Positions 1 through 6,508 of a stretch of 11,167 nt of DNA are shown here, piece by piece. A program made the translations under genes and the position numbers. A model generated the notes under the pieces. The model was given only the letters and a program-made list of their open reading frames with translations. It made no database searches and was not told the DNA's origin. Source of the DNA: Nitrospiraceae bacterium (GTDB lineage Bacteria; Nitrospirota; Nitrospiria; Nitrospirales; Nitrospiraceae); the NCBI GenBank assembly GCA_005793285.1, contig SXPO01000139.1, positions 1 to 11,167 of the forward strand. Direction: 5' to 3'. Each line of letters begins with the position of its first letter. Positions within the stretch are counted from its first letter, which is position 1.

Positions 1-291
1 AGGATCATGGTGAAGGAAAGCATCGACGCCTTCGTCAAAGACGACTCGGCGCTGGCCAGAAAAGTACTCGCGCACGATGACCTCGTGGATGAACTGATGG
101 AACAGATATTTCGTGAACTGTTGTCGTTCATGATCGAGGACCCGCATACGATTTCACGCGCGATCCGCCTGAGCTTCATCGCGAAGTACATCGAGCGAGT
201 GGCCGACCATGCCACGAACATCGCTGAATTGGTGGTGTACCTCGTCGAAGGCAAGATCATCCGCCATACCGCGCCGCCCCTGTCGTCCTAA
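1..291 (+). CDS. phoU: PhoU phosphate-signalling protein, C-terminal fragment
   Basis: This is the 3' end of a gene that begins before the window; the reading frame is open from base 1 and ends at TAA 289-291, leaving 96 residues. The sequence matches the second helical-bundle repeat of PhoU, including the signature IERVADHATNIAE close to the end and the VVYLVEGK(I)IRH tail, so the assignment is firm. PhoU proteins are cytoplasmic and peripherally membrane associated; they pass phosphate status from the PstSCAB transporter to the PhoR kinase and bind metals through conserved acidic clusters. The ATG at 7 is internal and is not the true start. The downstream ftsK starts 68 bases later with its own likely promoter, so the two are probably separate units. 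Confidence 0.92.
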   Translation, partial: RIMVKESIDAFVKDDSALARKVLAHDDLVDELMEQIFRELLSFMIEDPHTISRAIRLSFIAKYIERVADHATNIAELVVYLVEGKIIRHTAPPLSS

Positions 292-322
292 GCTCTCCGA
301 TTCGGCTTCATCCCGCGTTCGT

Positions 323-351
323 TTGAAATGACTTTTCCCCTGTGTTAGCAT
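323..351 (+). promoter_or_regulatory. Candidate sigma70 promoter of ftsK, extended -10, possibly leaderless
   Basis: A TTGAAA -35 box lies at 323-328, followed by 17 bases, then TAGCAT at 346-351, preceded by TG at 343-344 as in an extended -10. The predicted transcription start falls at about 358-359, essentially on the ATG of ftsK. No Shine-Dalgarno-like run is visible before that ATG. Only the motif match is seen; promoter activity is inferred. Confidence 0.45.
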
Positions 352-358
352 CCACCGC

Positions 359-2782
359 ATGGGTGTCACTGCCTCGGTCAAGCGGCGCGAAGCCCGCCGG
401 GCCCCTTCTCCGCCTTCTCATCTTCAGCGCGAAGTGATCGGCGTGGTCTTGATCGCGATCAGCCTGCTGATGCTGCTGAGTCTCCTCTCGTTCGTGCCGG
501 GTGAGGCACAAACCGTTGTAGCGGGGGATCCGGTCTCCAGACCACCACGCAATCTCATCGGCTCCTTCGGCGCACTCTTGGCGGAAGGGTTATTTTATCT
601 CATTGGCGGGGCGGCCTATCTGTTTCCGCTCTTGTTGGGCCGGCTGGGAATACGTTGTTTCTCGCAGAGTCCCGCCAGTATCCGTGTGAGGACGGCCGGA
701 AGCTCCCTGGCTGCTGTGTTTTTTTTGAGCGCATTTCTTCATCTCGAAACGACGGCGATTCCGACAGTCGCGAGTGGAATGATCTCTCGGGGGATGCCGG
801 GCGGAGCCGTCGGCCAGCTAGTCGGAGATGGGCTTCAGGCTGTGTTCGCCGGCACCGGCGCGCACATTCTTATCATCGCAGGATTCCTTGTCTCACTCTT
901 GTTCACCACCCCGTTGTCGATCGGGGAAGTGGTTCGTCGAATACCTCAACGCTGGGCTGGCCTCCGTGAACGGCTGGCCGCGGTGATTCCGGAGCGGTCG
1001 GCAGAGGAACCGGAAGAGAGCAGTAATCGGAGTGAGTCAGCCAAGAGACCGCAACTGGTCCAGGCCGGTATGGGTATGGATTCGAGCGCTGAGCCGGAAG
1101 AAGAGAGTGAGCCGGTTTCTATTGCAGCGCCTCCCGTTATTCAGCAGGCTGCCACGGCTTCGTCCATTGCAGTGGAAGAAGAGCTTGAACCGGAAATTGC
1201 AGCTGCACCGGTCGAGGCCGGTGACTATCGCTTGCCCGATCCAGAAGTCCTACTGAGCGATCCTTCTGGCCCTCTCAGTCGCATGGACGATGAGGAGCTG
1301 AGGGTCCAGTCGGACGTTCTATCGAAGGCTCTGGCCAGTTTCGGCATCGACGGCCGGGTCACAGAAGTGCGACCGGGGCCGGTGGTGACGATGTATGAGT
1401 TTGAACCGGTGCCCGGCACCAAGGTGGCGCGCATCGTCAGTCTGGCCGACGATGTAGCGCTGGCGCTCAAAGCGGTGAGTCTCCGCATCGTTGCGCCGTT
1501 GCCCGGCAAGTCGGTGGTGGGTATCGAGGTGCCGAATCGGTCCCGTGAAACCGTGTCTCTTAAGGAAGTCTTGATGAGCGAGACCTTCACGAGGGCTCGG
1601 TCAAGACTGACGCTGGCATTGGGAAAAGATATTTTCGGCGCGCCGGTCACTGCGGATCTCAAAACCATGCCGCATCTTCTCGTTGCAGGCGCGACCGGAG
1701 CCGGCAAGAGCGTCAGTCTGAATACGATGCTGCTAAGTATTCTCTTTTCCGCAAAGCCGAGCGAGGTCAAGCTGTTGCTCATCGATCCAAAGATGCTGGA
1801 ATTTCAGTCGTATGAGGGCATTCCTCATCTCTTGCGGCCTGTGATCACGGATCCCAAATCGGCGGCTAGGGGGTTGGGGTGGGTTGTGGCTGAGATGGAA
1901 CGACGGTACAAGCTCTTGGCGGAGGCCAGTGTGCGGAATATTGATTCGTATAATCGAAAGGTGGCCGGTTTGCACGAGGCGTTCGCCGATCGGACCGTAC
2001 CGCCCGTCGAGCAGCAAGAGTTGCCGATGCAGTTTCTTTCAGAAGAGCAACGGCTATCCGCCGGTGAGACGGCGATCGCCGAGGGCGAGCCTGGCTGCAT
2101 GCGGTCTGTCCAGACGCCACCGGAGCCGCTGCCGTATATTGTGGTGATGATCGATGAGTTGGCTGATTTGATGATGGTGGCTCCCAAAGACGTGGAAGAC
2201 AAAATCGCACGGCTCGCGCAGATGGCGCGGGCCTCTGGCATCCATCTCGTGCTGGCCACGCAGCGGCCGTCCGTTGACGTGTTGACCGGATTGATCAAGG
2301 CCAATTTTCCTGCGCGCATTGCATTCCAGGTTTCTTCAAAGACCGACTCGCGGACGATTTTGGATGCGAACGGCGCGGAGGCGCTGCTTGGCCGAGGTGA
2401 CATGCTGTATCTCGCCTCCGGCACCGGACGGCTTGCTCGTTTACATGGGGCCTTCGTGTCGGATGACGATGTGGGTTCTGTCGTCGATTTTGTCAAGAAA
2501 CAGGCGTTGCCGGCGTATAATCAGGCACTGCAATCGCTTCAATCGGAAGAGGCGGCCAAGGAAGAGGAAAAAGATGAGGTGTATGAACAGGCCAAAGATC
2601 TGGTGCTGACGACCGGGCAAGCGTCGGCCTCGCTGATTCAGCGCCGGTTACGCGTCGGCTACCCACGAGCTGCCCGTATGATTGAGCAGATGGAGACGGA
2701 AGGGATCGTCGGCGCGGCGGGGCGGGATGGGCGTCGTGAAGTGTTGGGCCGGCGTGGGCCGGTCGGGGCTGCGGAAGCATGA
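359..2782 (+). CDS. ftsK: FtsK/SpoIIIE-type DNA translocase
   Basis: This membrane-anchored DNA pump acts at the division septum to clear and align the chromosome termini. The 807 residues carry the full family layout. A basic N-terminus is followed by about four hydrophobic helices (roughly residues 25-46, 67-97, 113-128, 168-186), then a short acidic and Ala/Pro/Glu-rich linker (about 212-290). The motor domain follows, with Walker A GATGAGKS at 444-451, Walker B VVMIDE at 595-600 and the LATQRPSVDVLTGLIKAN motif at 632-649. A winged-helix gamma domain at about 738-797 is the part that recognises polar DNA motifs in this family. The linker is much shorter than in E. coli FtsK. Between YNRK (531-534) and PYIVV (592) there is a Gln/Glu-rich stretch somewhat longer than I recall in homologues, probably a surface insertion. 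The start at 359 keeps the basic pre-helix segment; there is no ribosome-binding site, which fits the leaderless promoter idea. The stop overlaps the lolA start (ATGA). Confidence 0.96.
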   Translation: MGVTASVKRREARRAPSPPSHLQREVIGVVLIAISLLMLLSLLSFVPGEAQTVVAGDPVSRPPRNLIGSFGALLAEGLFYLIGGAAYLFPLLLGRLGIRCFSQSPASIRVRTAGSSLAAVFFLSAFLHLETTAIPTVASGMISRGMPGGAVGQLVGDGLQAVFAGTGAHILIIAGFLVSLLFTTPLSIGEVVRRIPQRWAGLRERLAAVIPERSAEEPEESSNRSESAKRPQLVQAGMGMDSSAEPEEESEPVSIAAPPVIQQAATASSIAVEEELEPEIAAAPVEAGDYRLPDPEVLLSDPSGPLSRMDDEELRVQSDVLSKALASFGIDGRVTEVRPGPVVTMYEFEPVPGTKVARIVSLADDVALALKAVSLRIVAPLPGKSVVGIEVPNRSRETVSLKEVLMSETFTRARSRLTLALGKDIFGAPVTADLKTMPHLLVAGATGAGKSVSLNTMLLSILFSAKPSEVKLLLIDPKMLEFQSYEGIPHLLRPVITDPKSAARGLGWVVAEMERRYKLLAEASVRNIDSYNRKVAGLHEAFADRTVPPVEQQELPMQFLSEEQRLSAGETAIAEGEPGCMRSVQTPPEPLPYIVVMIDELADLMMVAPKDVEDKIARLAQMARASGIHLVLATQRPSVDVLTGLIKANFPARIAFQVSSKTDSRTILDANGAEALLGRGDMLYLASGTGRLARLHGAFVSDDDVGSVVDFVKKQALPAYNQALQSLQSEEAAKEEEKDEVYEQAKDLVLTTGQASASLIQRRLRVGYPRAARMIEQMETEGIVGAAGRDGRREVLGRRGPVGAAEA

Positions 2783-3486
2783 GTCGCTACTGGTTGCTAG
2801 TCCTGTTCAGTCTGCTGATTGTTTCTCCGGCTATAGGCGCCGATGGACCGGCTGATGACAAGGCGTTTCAGGAGGTCCGTGAGGTCGTGAAGCAGATTCA
2901 GGCCCGGTATGAAAAAACCAAGGACCTCCAAGCGGACTTTGTCCAGAAGACGAGGATAGAAGGGTTCGAGCGTCCGGTGATCTCGTCCGGCAAGGTGTAT
3001 CTCAAGAAGCCGGGTCGGCTGCGGTGGGACTACATTGATCCTGCGCACGAAGAAATTTATGTGAAGGGAGACGATGTCAGGGTCTATGTCCCGGAGCACA
3101 AACAGGTATTGATCGGAAAGTTGACACAGATGGCGGCATCCCAAGCGCCGTTGGAGCTTCTGCAGGGGGCAGCCAGTTTGGACCAATCGTTCGATGTCGA
3201 GCCGACGCCAGGGAACGAGCGGGGACCCGATGGGGTTCGCCCGATTACGTTGTTTCCTAAATCCAAGGAGCAGGAGTCATCGAGGAATCTTCAACGGATC
3301 GTCGTGGAAGTATTCCCGAAGACGTACTTTCTTCGTACCGTGTCGTTGTACGAGATCGGCGGCAATGTGGCCACGTTTGAGTTTTCCGGGTTGAAACCGA
3401 ATGCCGGATTGGGGAATGAGGTGTTTGATTTCAAAGCCCCGCCGGATGTCGAAGTCGTCAAGGCTCCGGTGTTGACTGGGCCGTAA
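2779..3486 (+). CDS. lolA: Outer-membrane lipoprotein carrier LolA
   Basis: LolA is a periplasmic chaperone that accepts lipoproteins from the LolCDE transporter and hands them to the outer membrane, so its presence implies a diderm cell. The 235-residue product begins with a signal peptide: a hydrophobic core at about residues 5-17 and likely cleavage after Ala21 (IGA|D), leaving a mature protein of normal LolA size. The body shows family hallmarks: the LQADFVQKTR segment early in the mature part, SSGKVYLKKPGRLRWDY, then EEIYVKGDDVRVYVPEHKQV, which form the open beta-barrel half. Its ATG overlaps the ftsK TGA in an ATGA, so the two are translationally coupled; the same gene order is known in enterobacteria. 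No lolB gene is in the window. Confidence 0.92.
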   Translation: MSRYWLLVLFSLLIVSPAIGADGPADDKAFQEVREVVKQIQARYEKTKDLQADFVQKTRIEGFERPVISSGKVYLKKPGRLRWDYIDPAHEEIYVKGDDVRVYVPEHKQVLIGKLTQMAASQAPLELLQGAASLDQSFDVEPTPGNERGPDGVRPITLFPKSKEQESSRNLQRIVVEVFPKTYFLRTVSLYEIGGNVATFEFSGLKPNAGLGNEVFDFKAPPDVEVVKAPVLTGP

Positions 3487-3502
3487 TGGGATGTGTTTTG
3501 TG

Positions 3503-3572
3503 TCAATGGTCACGCGTCACGCGTGGGAAGAAAAATGGAATCCTGTGTGATTGACGGGTGACGCGTGACGAC
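3503..3572. repeat. Heptamer palindrome element A (TCACGCG / CGCGTGA units)
   Basis: The left arm has 7-base units in register at 3503, 3510 and 3517; the last two are both TCACGCG. The right arm has units of the TGACGCG type at 3552, 3559 and 3566. GTCACGCGTCAC at 3509-3520 and GTGACGCGTGAC at 3558-3569 are exact reverse complements, 12 base pairs with a 37-base loop. The loop contains GAAGAAAAA at 3527-3535. The element sits between the lolA stop and the 2OG-oxygenase gene and could fold in RNA as a stable hairpin, possibly limiting read-through from ftsK-lolA. It has the same design as the elements at 4949-5034 and 6428-6508 but a different unit sequence. Confidence 0.75.
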
Positions 3573-3578
3573 ATTGGC

Positions 3579-3586
3579 GGGAGGAG
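3579..3586 (+). promoter_or_regulatory. Ribosome-binding site that decides the 2OG-oxygenase start
   Basis: GGGAGGAG ends 11 bases before the ATG at 3598. This favours ATG 3598 over the in-frame GTG at 3565, which lies inside heptamer element A, has no Shine-Dalgarno sequence before it and would add 11 residues unlike any enzyme core. Confidence 0.6.
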
Positions 3587-3597
3587 CGAGTTCGAAG

Positions 3598-4359
3598 ATG
3601 AATCTCCAGACGAGCAGTGTGGCAGAAGCAGTCGAGCGGGCGGTGGCAGGATTGGACATGGAACGCCTGCGCCGTGAGTATTGGGATCAGAATGAGTTTC
3701 TGGTCATCAAACAATTTTTGCCGAGAGCATTCGTCGAGGACAGGCTGGTGCCTCAGGCTCAGGGGGTCAAGGGGGAGCTCAATCGAAACTATATCCCGGG
3801 CCATAAAAAGGGAGGCAGCGTCAGCTATTATACGGTGCAGGAAAAGGCTCCCCGGTTTCTAGATCTCTACCGGTCGGACCCCTTCAAGTCGTTCTTGAGC
3901 CGGCTCGTCGACGCGAAGCTGACGTTTTGTCCGGATAATGATCCACATTCGTGCGCACTCTATTACTATACCGAGCCAGGCGACCACATTGGGTTTCATT
4001 ACGATACGTCGTACTACAAAGGGGCGCGCTACACGATCTTGATGGGGTTGGTCGACCGATCGACGCACTGCAAGTTGGTGTGCGAACTTTTTAAGGACGA
4101 CCCAACGAAACAGCCGCGCCATCTTGAGTTGGTGACCGAGCCAGGCGATATGGTGATTTTCAACGGCGATAAGCTGTGGCATGCCGTCACACCATTGGCA
4201 GAGGGAGAAGAGCGGATCGCCCTGACGATGGAATACGTGACGAATCCAGACATGAATCCCGTCAAGCGGCTCTATTCCAATCTAAAAGACTCCATCGGGT
4301 ACTTCGGTCTCAAAGGAGTCTTTAAGCGTGCGCTCTCCGGTTCCAAGCAATCCAGATAG
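3598..4359 (+). CDS. Fe(II)/2-oxoglutarate-dependent oxygenase family protein
   Basis: The 253-residue soluble protein, counted from ATG 3598, has the facial triad of Fe(II)/2OG oxygenases on a double-stranded beta helix. His134 and Asp136 lie in FHYDTSYY (HxD), the distal His195 is in KLWHAVTPL, and Arg206 (EERIALTMEY), 11 residues further on, is placed to bind the 2-oxoglutarate carboxylate. Asp in HxD argues for hydroxylation or a related oxidation rather than halogenation, because 2OG halogenases replace it with Gly or Ala. The GDMVIFNGDKLWH segment before the distal His is typical of the jelly-roll core. The YYYTEPGDHIGFHYD region resembles prolyl/lysyl hydroxylase-like members, but I cannot name the substrate. 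No signal peptide or membrane segment is visible, so it should be cytoplasmic. It stands alone, separated from lolA by a palindromic element and facing a convergent gene. Confidence 0.85.
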   Translation: MNLQTSSVAEAVERAVAGLDMERLRREYWDQNEFLVIKQFLPRAFVEDRLVPQAQGVKGELNRNYIPGHKKGGSVSYYTVQEKAPRFLDLYRSDPFKSFLSRLVDAKLTFCPDNDPHSCALYYYTEPGDHIGFHYDTSYYKGARYTILMGLVDRSTHCKLVCELFKDDPTKQPRHLELVTEPGDMVIFNGDKLWHAVTPLAEGEERIALTMEYVTNPDMNPVKRLYSNLKDSIGYFGLKGVFKRALSGSKQSR

Positions 4360-4391
4360 GCGTAAACCAGTAGAATTGTCGGAAGGTCAAG

Positions 4392-4411
4392 ATATCGGTG
4401 AAGGCCGATAT
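4392..4411. terminator. Short hairpin between convergent genes
   Basis: ATATCGG at 4392-4398 and CCGATAT at 4405-4411 form a perfect 7-base-pair stem with a 6-base loop, in the 70-base gap between two converging stop codons. There is no T run on either side, so intrinsic termination is doubtful. Apart from this the gap holds nothing I recognise. Confidence 0.25.
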
Positions 4412-4429
4412 GGTCGAGGGGGACAGACG

Positions 4430-4939
4430 CTACTGGTGCAGGTGTTTCATGGCAGCTGCGCAGAGAATGATGAAAAATCCCATCCAGAGGGCGGCGCGTT
4501 GGAAAGGGATTGCTTCATAGGACTCCCCCTCATCGGTCTCATCGTCTGACTTGAAAATGACCGTGTACAGAAAGAGTGTCAGGAGGCCCAGCACGAGAAG
4601 AAGCTTGATCATCAAGACCATGAGGTATTTGGCATGGTGCGGTATGCCGACGCCGGTCTGCGAGGTGATGGCCTGGTTGACGTAATGGAGGTTCACGCCG
4701 CCGGTGAACAGCAAGATGAGCAAGAGGATACCGGCGACTTTCTTATAGTGCTGGTAGAACGCATCGGTGATGGGCTTGATCTGATCTTTCGCGACGGCCT
4801 GTTTCAGGCCAGGCGTGACTGCCATGACGAGAAAGGCTAATCCGCCGACCCAAATGACGGCCGAGAGAAGATGGAACCAATGGTTGATGATCGGAATCAG
4901 CGTATTGAGATCGATGACAATGCTTTGCAGAGCGTCCAT
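4430..4939 (-). CDS. Four-helix integral membrane protein, CopD/HemJ-like
   Basis: The 169-residue protein has four hydrophobic helices at about residues 17-42, 66-86, 104-128 and 146-166. Helix 1 begins NHWFHLLSAVIWVGGLAF, the histidine-plus-(W)VGG pattern seen in CopD-type copper proteins and in the HemJ family of protoporphyrinogen oxidases; both are superfamilies of small b-haem or metal-binding membrane proteins. Other candidate ligands are His64, His85, His101, His102, His166 and His168. The resemblance is to the superfamily only, and I cannot decide between copper transport, haem-linked oxidation and a cytochrome role. It is the last gene of the minus-strand run after the radical SAM gene, 83 bases downstream and separated by heptamer element B. 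No clear Shine-Dalgarno precedes ATG 4939, so translation may depend on the upstream gene. A short acidic segment (about 131-141) joins helices 3 and 4. Confidence 0.72.
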   Translation of the reverse strand: MDALQSIVIDLNTLIPIINHWFHLLSAVIWVGGLAFLVMAVTPGLKQAVAKDQIKPITDAFYQHYKKVAGILLLILLFTGGVNLHYVNQAITSQTGVGIPHHAKYLMVLMIKLLLVLGLLTLFLYTVIFKSDDETDEGESYEAIPFQRAALWMGFFIILCAAAMKHLHQ

Positions 4940-4948
4940 AGCTAGTGC

Positions 4949-5034
4949 CGTGAAACGTTAAAGGGTGAAACGTCAGGGAGAAGGAAAGACTCCGGAAGCC
5001 GGAACTTTTTGCGTCTCACGGTTTACGTTTCACG
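4949..5034. repeat. Heptamer palindrome element B (CGTGAAA units)
   Basis: The left arm has units CGTGAAA at 4949, CGTTAAA at 4956, GGTGAAA at 4964 (after one extra base) and CGTCAGG at 4971. Read on the minus strand, the right arm has CGTGAAA (5034-5028), CGTAAAC (5027-5021), CGTGAGA (5020-5014) and CGCAAAA (5013-5007), in perfect 7-base register. The arms are inverted copies and could pair into a long imperfect hairpin. The spacer contains GAAGGAAA (4980-4987) and a small GC hairpin. The minus-strand TAA stop of the radical SAM gene (5025-5023) lies inside the CGTAAAC unit, so the element defines the end of that protein. Confidence 0.75.
4991..5010. terminator. Small GC hairpin with T run nested inside element B
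   Basis: TCCGG at 4991-4995 and CCGGA at 4999-5003 form a 5-base-pair stem with loop AAG, followed on the plus strand by ACTTTTT (5004-5010). It looks like a weak intrinsic terminator for plus-strand transcripts arriving from the oxygenase side. On the minus strand it is followed only by GTCTTTCC. Function is inferred from shape alone. Confidence 0.3.
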
Positions 5035-6420
5035 ATCGAATTTAAAGACCGGGGCGTCGTTTCCGAATCGCTTCTTGCGGAGTTCTTCCATCAACTCGAT
5101 GGTAATGAGAGGGACATTGTTCTCGCGCGCGTGCTTCTCGACCCCTTTTTTCACCATGGCGCGAAGGAAATATGGAATACGGCTGAGACGGAGGGCCGAG
5201 GCGTCGTCCCAGGCTACCTCGGACTCTTCCGGCGTATTGAACGCAACCTTGATTCTCTCGCCGCCTTTCGGTGTGTAGAGACACCACTGGTCTTCGTCTA
5301 GCCAGTCTCCGTGGTCGACATAGGGGCGGGCGCGGCAGCCTCCACAGATGTCGGTGTATTCACAGTCGCCGCATTTACCTTTGAGCTGGGGATAGCGGAA
5401 CGAATTGAACACATCCGACTTATCCCAGAGATCGGCGAAGCTGTTGTGGCGGACATTGCCGGCTGAGAGAGGCATATAGGGGCAGGGCGTCAATTCTCCG
5501 TTGGGTGTCACACGGGCGTAGTTTGTGCCGGCGAGGCAGCCTCCACCCATATAGCCGGTGGCCTTGGTAATCGGAGAATTGGGGTCTTTCTCATAGGCCA
5601 GTCGCTTGAAGTGCGGCGCGCAGCGGGCACGGACGAGCATGCCTTTGTAATTGTCCTGGCAGGTGACCAGGTATCCGAGCACTTCTTCGTATTGAGCCGG
5701 AGTGATATCGGTCAATTCTTCTCCACGTCCCGTGCAGACCATGAAAAAGACATTCAAGACGCGGGCGCCGAGTTGATGGGCCCAGTCGATGACCGTCGGC
5801 AGTTCGGTGTAATTCATCGGCTGCGCGCTAAAATGAACTTGGAATTGGAGGCCGTTGCGCTTGCTGGCCTCGATTCCAGCCACAGCTGCTTCCCAGGCGC
5901 CTGGGACCCCGCGGAACGCATTGTGTTTGACCGGATCGAGTGAATCGATGCTAATGCCGACGCCCATGACGCCGATCTCAACCAGCGCTTTGGCCATCCG
6001 GTCATCGATAAGCATTCCGTTCGTTCCAAAGACAACCATGAAGCCAAGTTTCACGGCATAGCGCGCGATATCAAGGATGTCCGGGCGCACCAATGGCTCG
6101 CCTCCGGTGATGACGAGCAGGCACCCCTTGTTGACCTCGGCGATTTGGTCGATGAGTCTGAAACATTCTTCCGTGGACAGTTCGTCGTCGCCGCCTGCCG
6201 CTTTCGTTGTGGCGTCGAGGTAGCAATGGTCGCATTTGAGGTTGCAACGTTTGGTCAGGTTCAGGGCAACCAGATAGGGCTTGAAGTCATCGACGGTTCG
6301 GCCGTCGTGTGGAGCTGGACCTTGGGCTGTCGGTGTGAGGAACTGGGTGACTTGCTGCTGGAAAGAGCCGAACGCGCCCGCCAGAGCGGAGCCGTTAAAG
6401 ATGGGAAGTGATTTGCCCAT
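5023..6420 (-). CDS. Radical SAM/SPASM protein with C-terminal PCP_red-like domain
   Basis: The 465-residue enzyme has a complete radical SAM core. The CxxxCxxC cluster site is Cys59/Cys63/Cys66 in NLTKRCNLKCDHCYLDA, GGEPLVRPD at 106-114 binds SAM, and GISIDS lies at 155-160. A SPASM-type region for auxiliary clusters follows, with cysteines 267, 295, 313, 350, 353, 359, 362 and 380, including CGDCEYTDICGGC. The core resembles the NirJ/AhbC/AhbD group that modifies sirohaem-derived tetrapyrroles, but the same fold also serves peptide maturases. Residues about 404-450 form a further domain: Trp404, LSRIPYFLR, VEKHARENN and ITIELMEEL follow the pattern of the PCP_red C-terminal domain of protochlorophyllide reductase subunit B. 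That fusion supports a tetrapyrrole substrate, an inference. It follows the USP/PCP_red gene by 79 bases and precedes the CopD-like gene. ATG 6420 lies directly beside heptamer element C with no visible Shine-Dalgarno, and its stop lies in element B. Confidence 0.88.
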   Translation of the reverse strand: MGKSLPIFNGSALAGAFGSFQQQVTQFLTPTAQGPAPHDGRTVDDFKPYLVALNLTKRCNLKCDHCYLDATTKAAGGDDELSTEECFRLIDQIAEVNKGCLLVITGGEPLVRPDILDIARYAVKLGFMVVFGTNGMLIDDRMAKALVEIGVMGVGISIDSLDPVKHNAFRGVPGAWEAAVAGIEASKRNGLQFQVHFSAQPMNYTELPTVIDWAHQLGARVLNVFFMVCTGRGEELTDITPAQYEEVLGYLVTCQDNYKGMLVRARCAPHFKRLAYEKDPNSPITKATGYMGGGCLAGTNYARVTPNGELTPCPYMPLSAGNVRHNSFADLWDKSDVFNSFRYPQLKGKCGDCEYTDICGGCRARPYVDHGDWLDEDQWCLYTPKGGERIKVAFNTPEESEVAWDDASALRLSRIPYFLRAMVKKGVEKHARENNVPLITIELMEELRKKRFGNDAPVFKFDRET

Positions 6421-6427
6421 ACTGTTC

Positions 6428-6508
6428 AGTGTCGAGTGCTGAGTCGCGAGTGCTGGGTTACGGTTGCGAAGAAAATCAGACGAGGCTCAGCACCAAGCAC
6501 TAGGCACT
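6428..6508. repeat. Heptamer palindrome element C (AGTGCTG units)
   Basis: The left arm has gap-free 7-base units at 6428, 6435, 6442 and 6449; two are exactly AGTGCTG and the others AGTGTCG and AGTCGCG. A diverged unit may follow at 6456. The right arm, read on the minus strand, has AGTGCCT (6508-6502), AGTGCTT (6501-6495), GGTGCTG (6494-6488) and AGCCTCG (6487-6481). The spacer holds GAAGAAAAT at 6468-6476. The element fills almost the whole gap between the USP/PCP_red gene and the radical SAM gene, begins 8 bases from the latter's start codon, and supplies the TAG stop (6502-6500) of the former. Confidence 0.78.

Noticed and set aside
1825..2496. 223-codon minus-strand open frame inside ftsK
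   Set aside because: It is opposite the conserved FtsK motor domain; the Ser/Ala/Arg/Thr-rich product is typical of a shadow frame.
3503..3572. Short repeats considered as a CRISPR remnant
   Set aside because: The units are only 7 bases, contiguous and inverted between arms; there are no unique spacers of 25-40 bases and no cas gene.
3565..3597. GTG at 3565 as start of the oxygenase gene
   Set aside because: It lies within the repeat arm and has no Shine-Dalgarno; ATG 3598 has GGGAGGAG upstream and begins a sensible helix.
4328..4549. 73-codon plus-strand open frame across the convergent junction
   Set aside because: It overlaps the ends of two well-supported genes on both sides and has no family features or ribosome-binding site.
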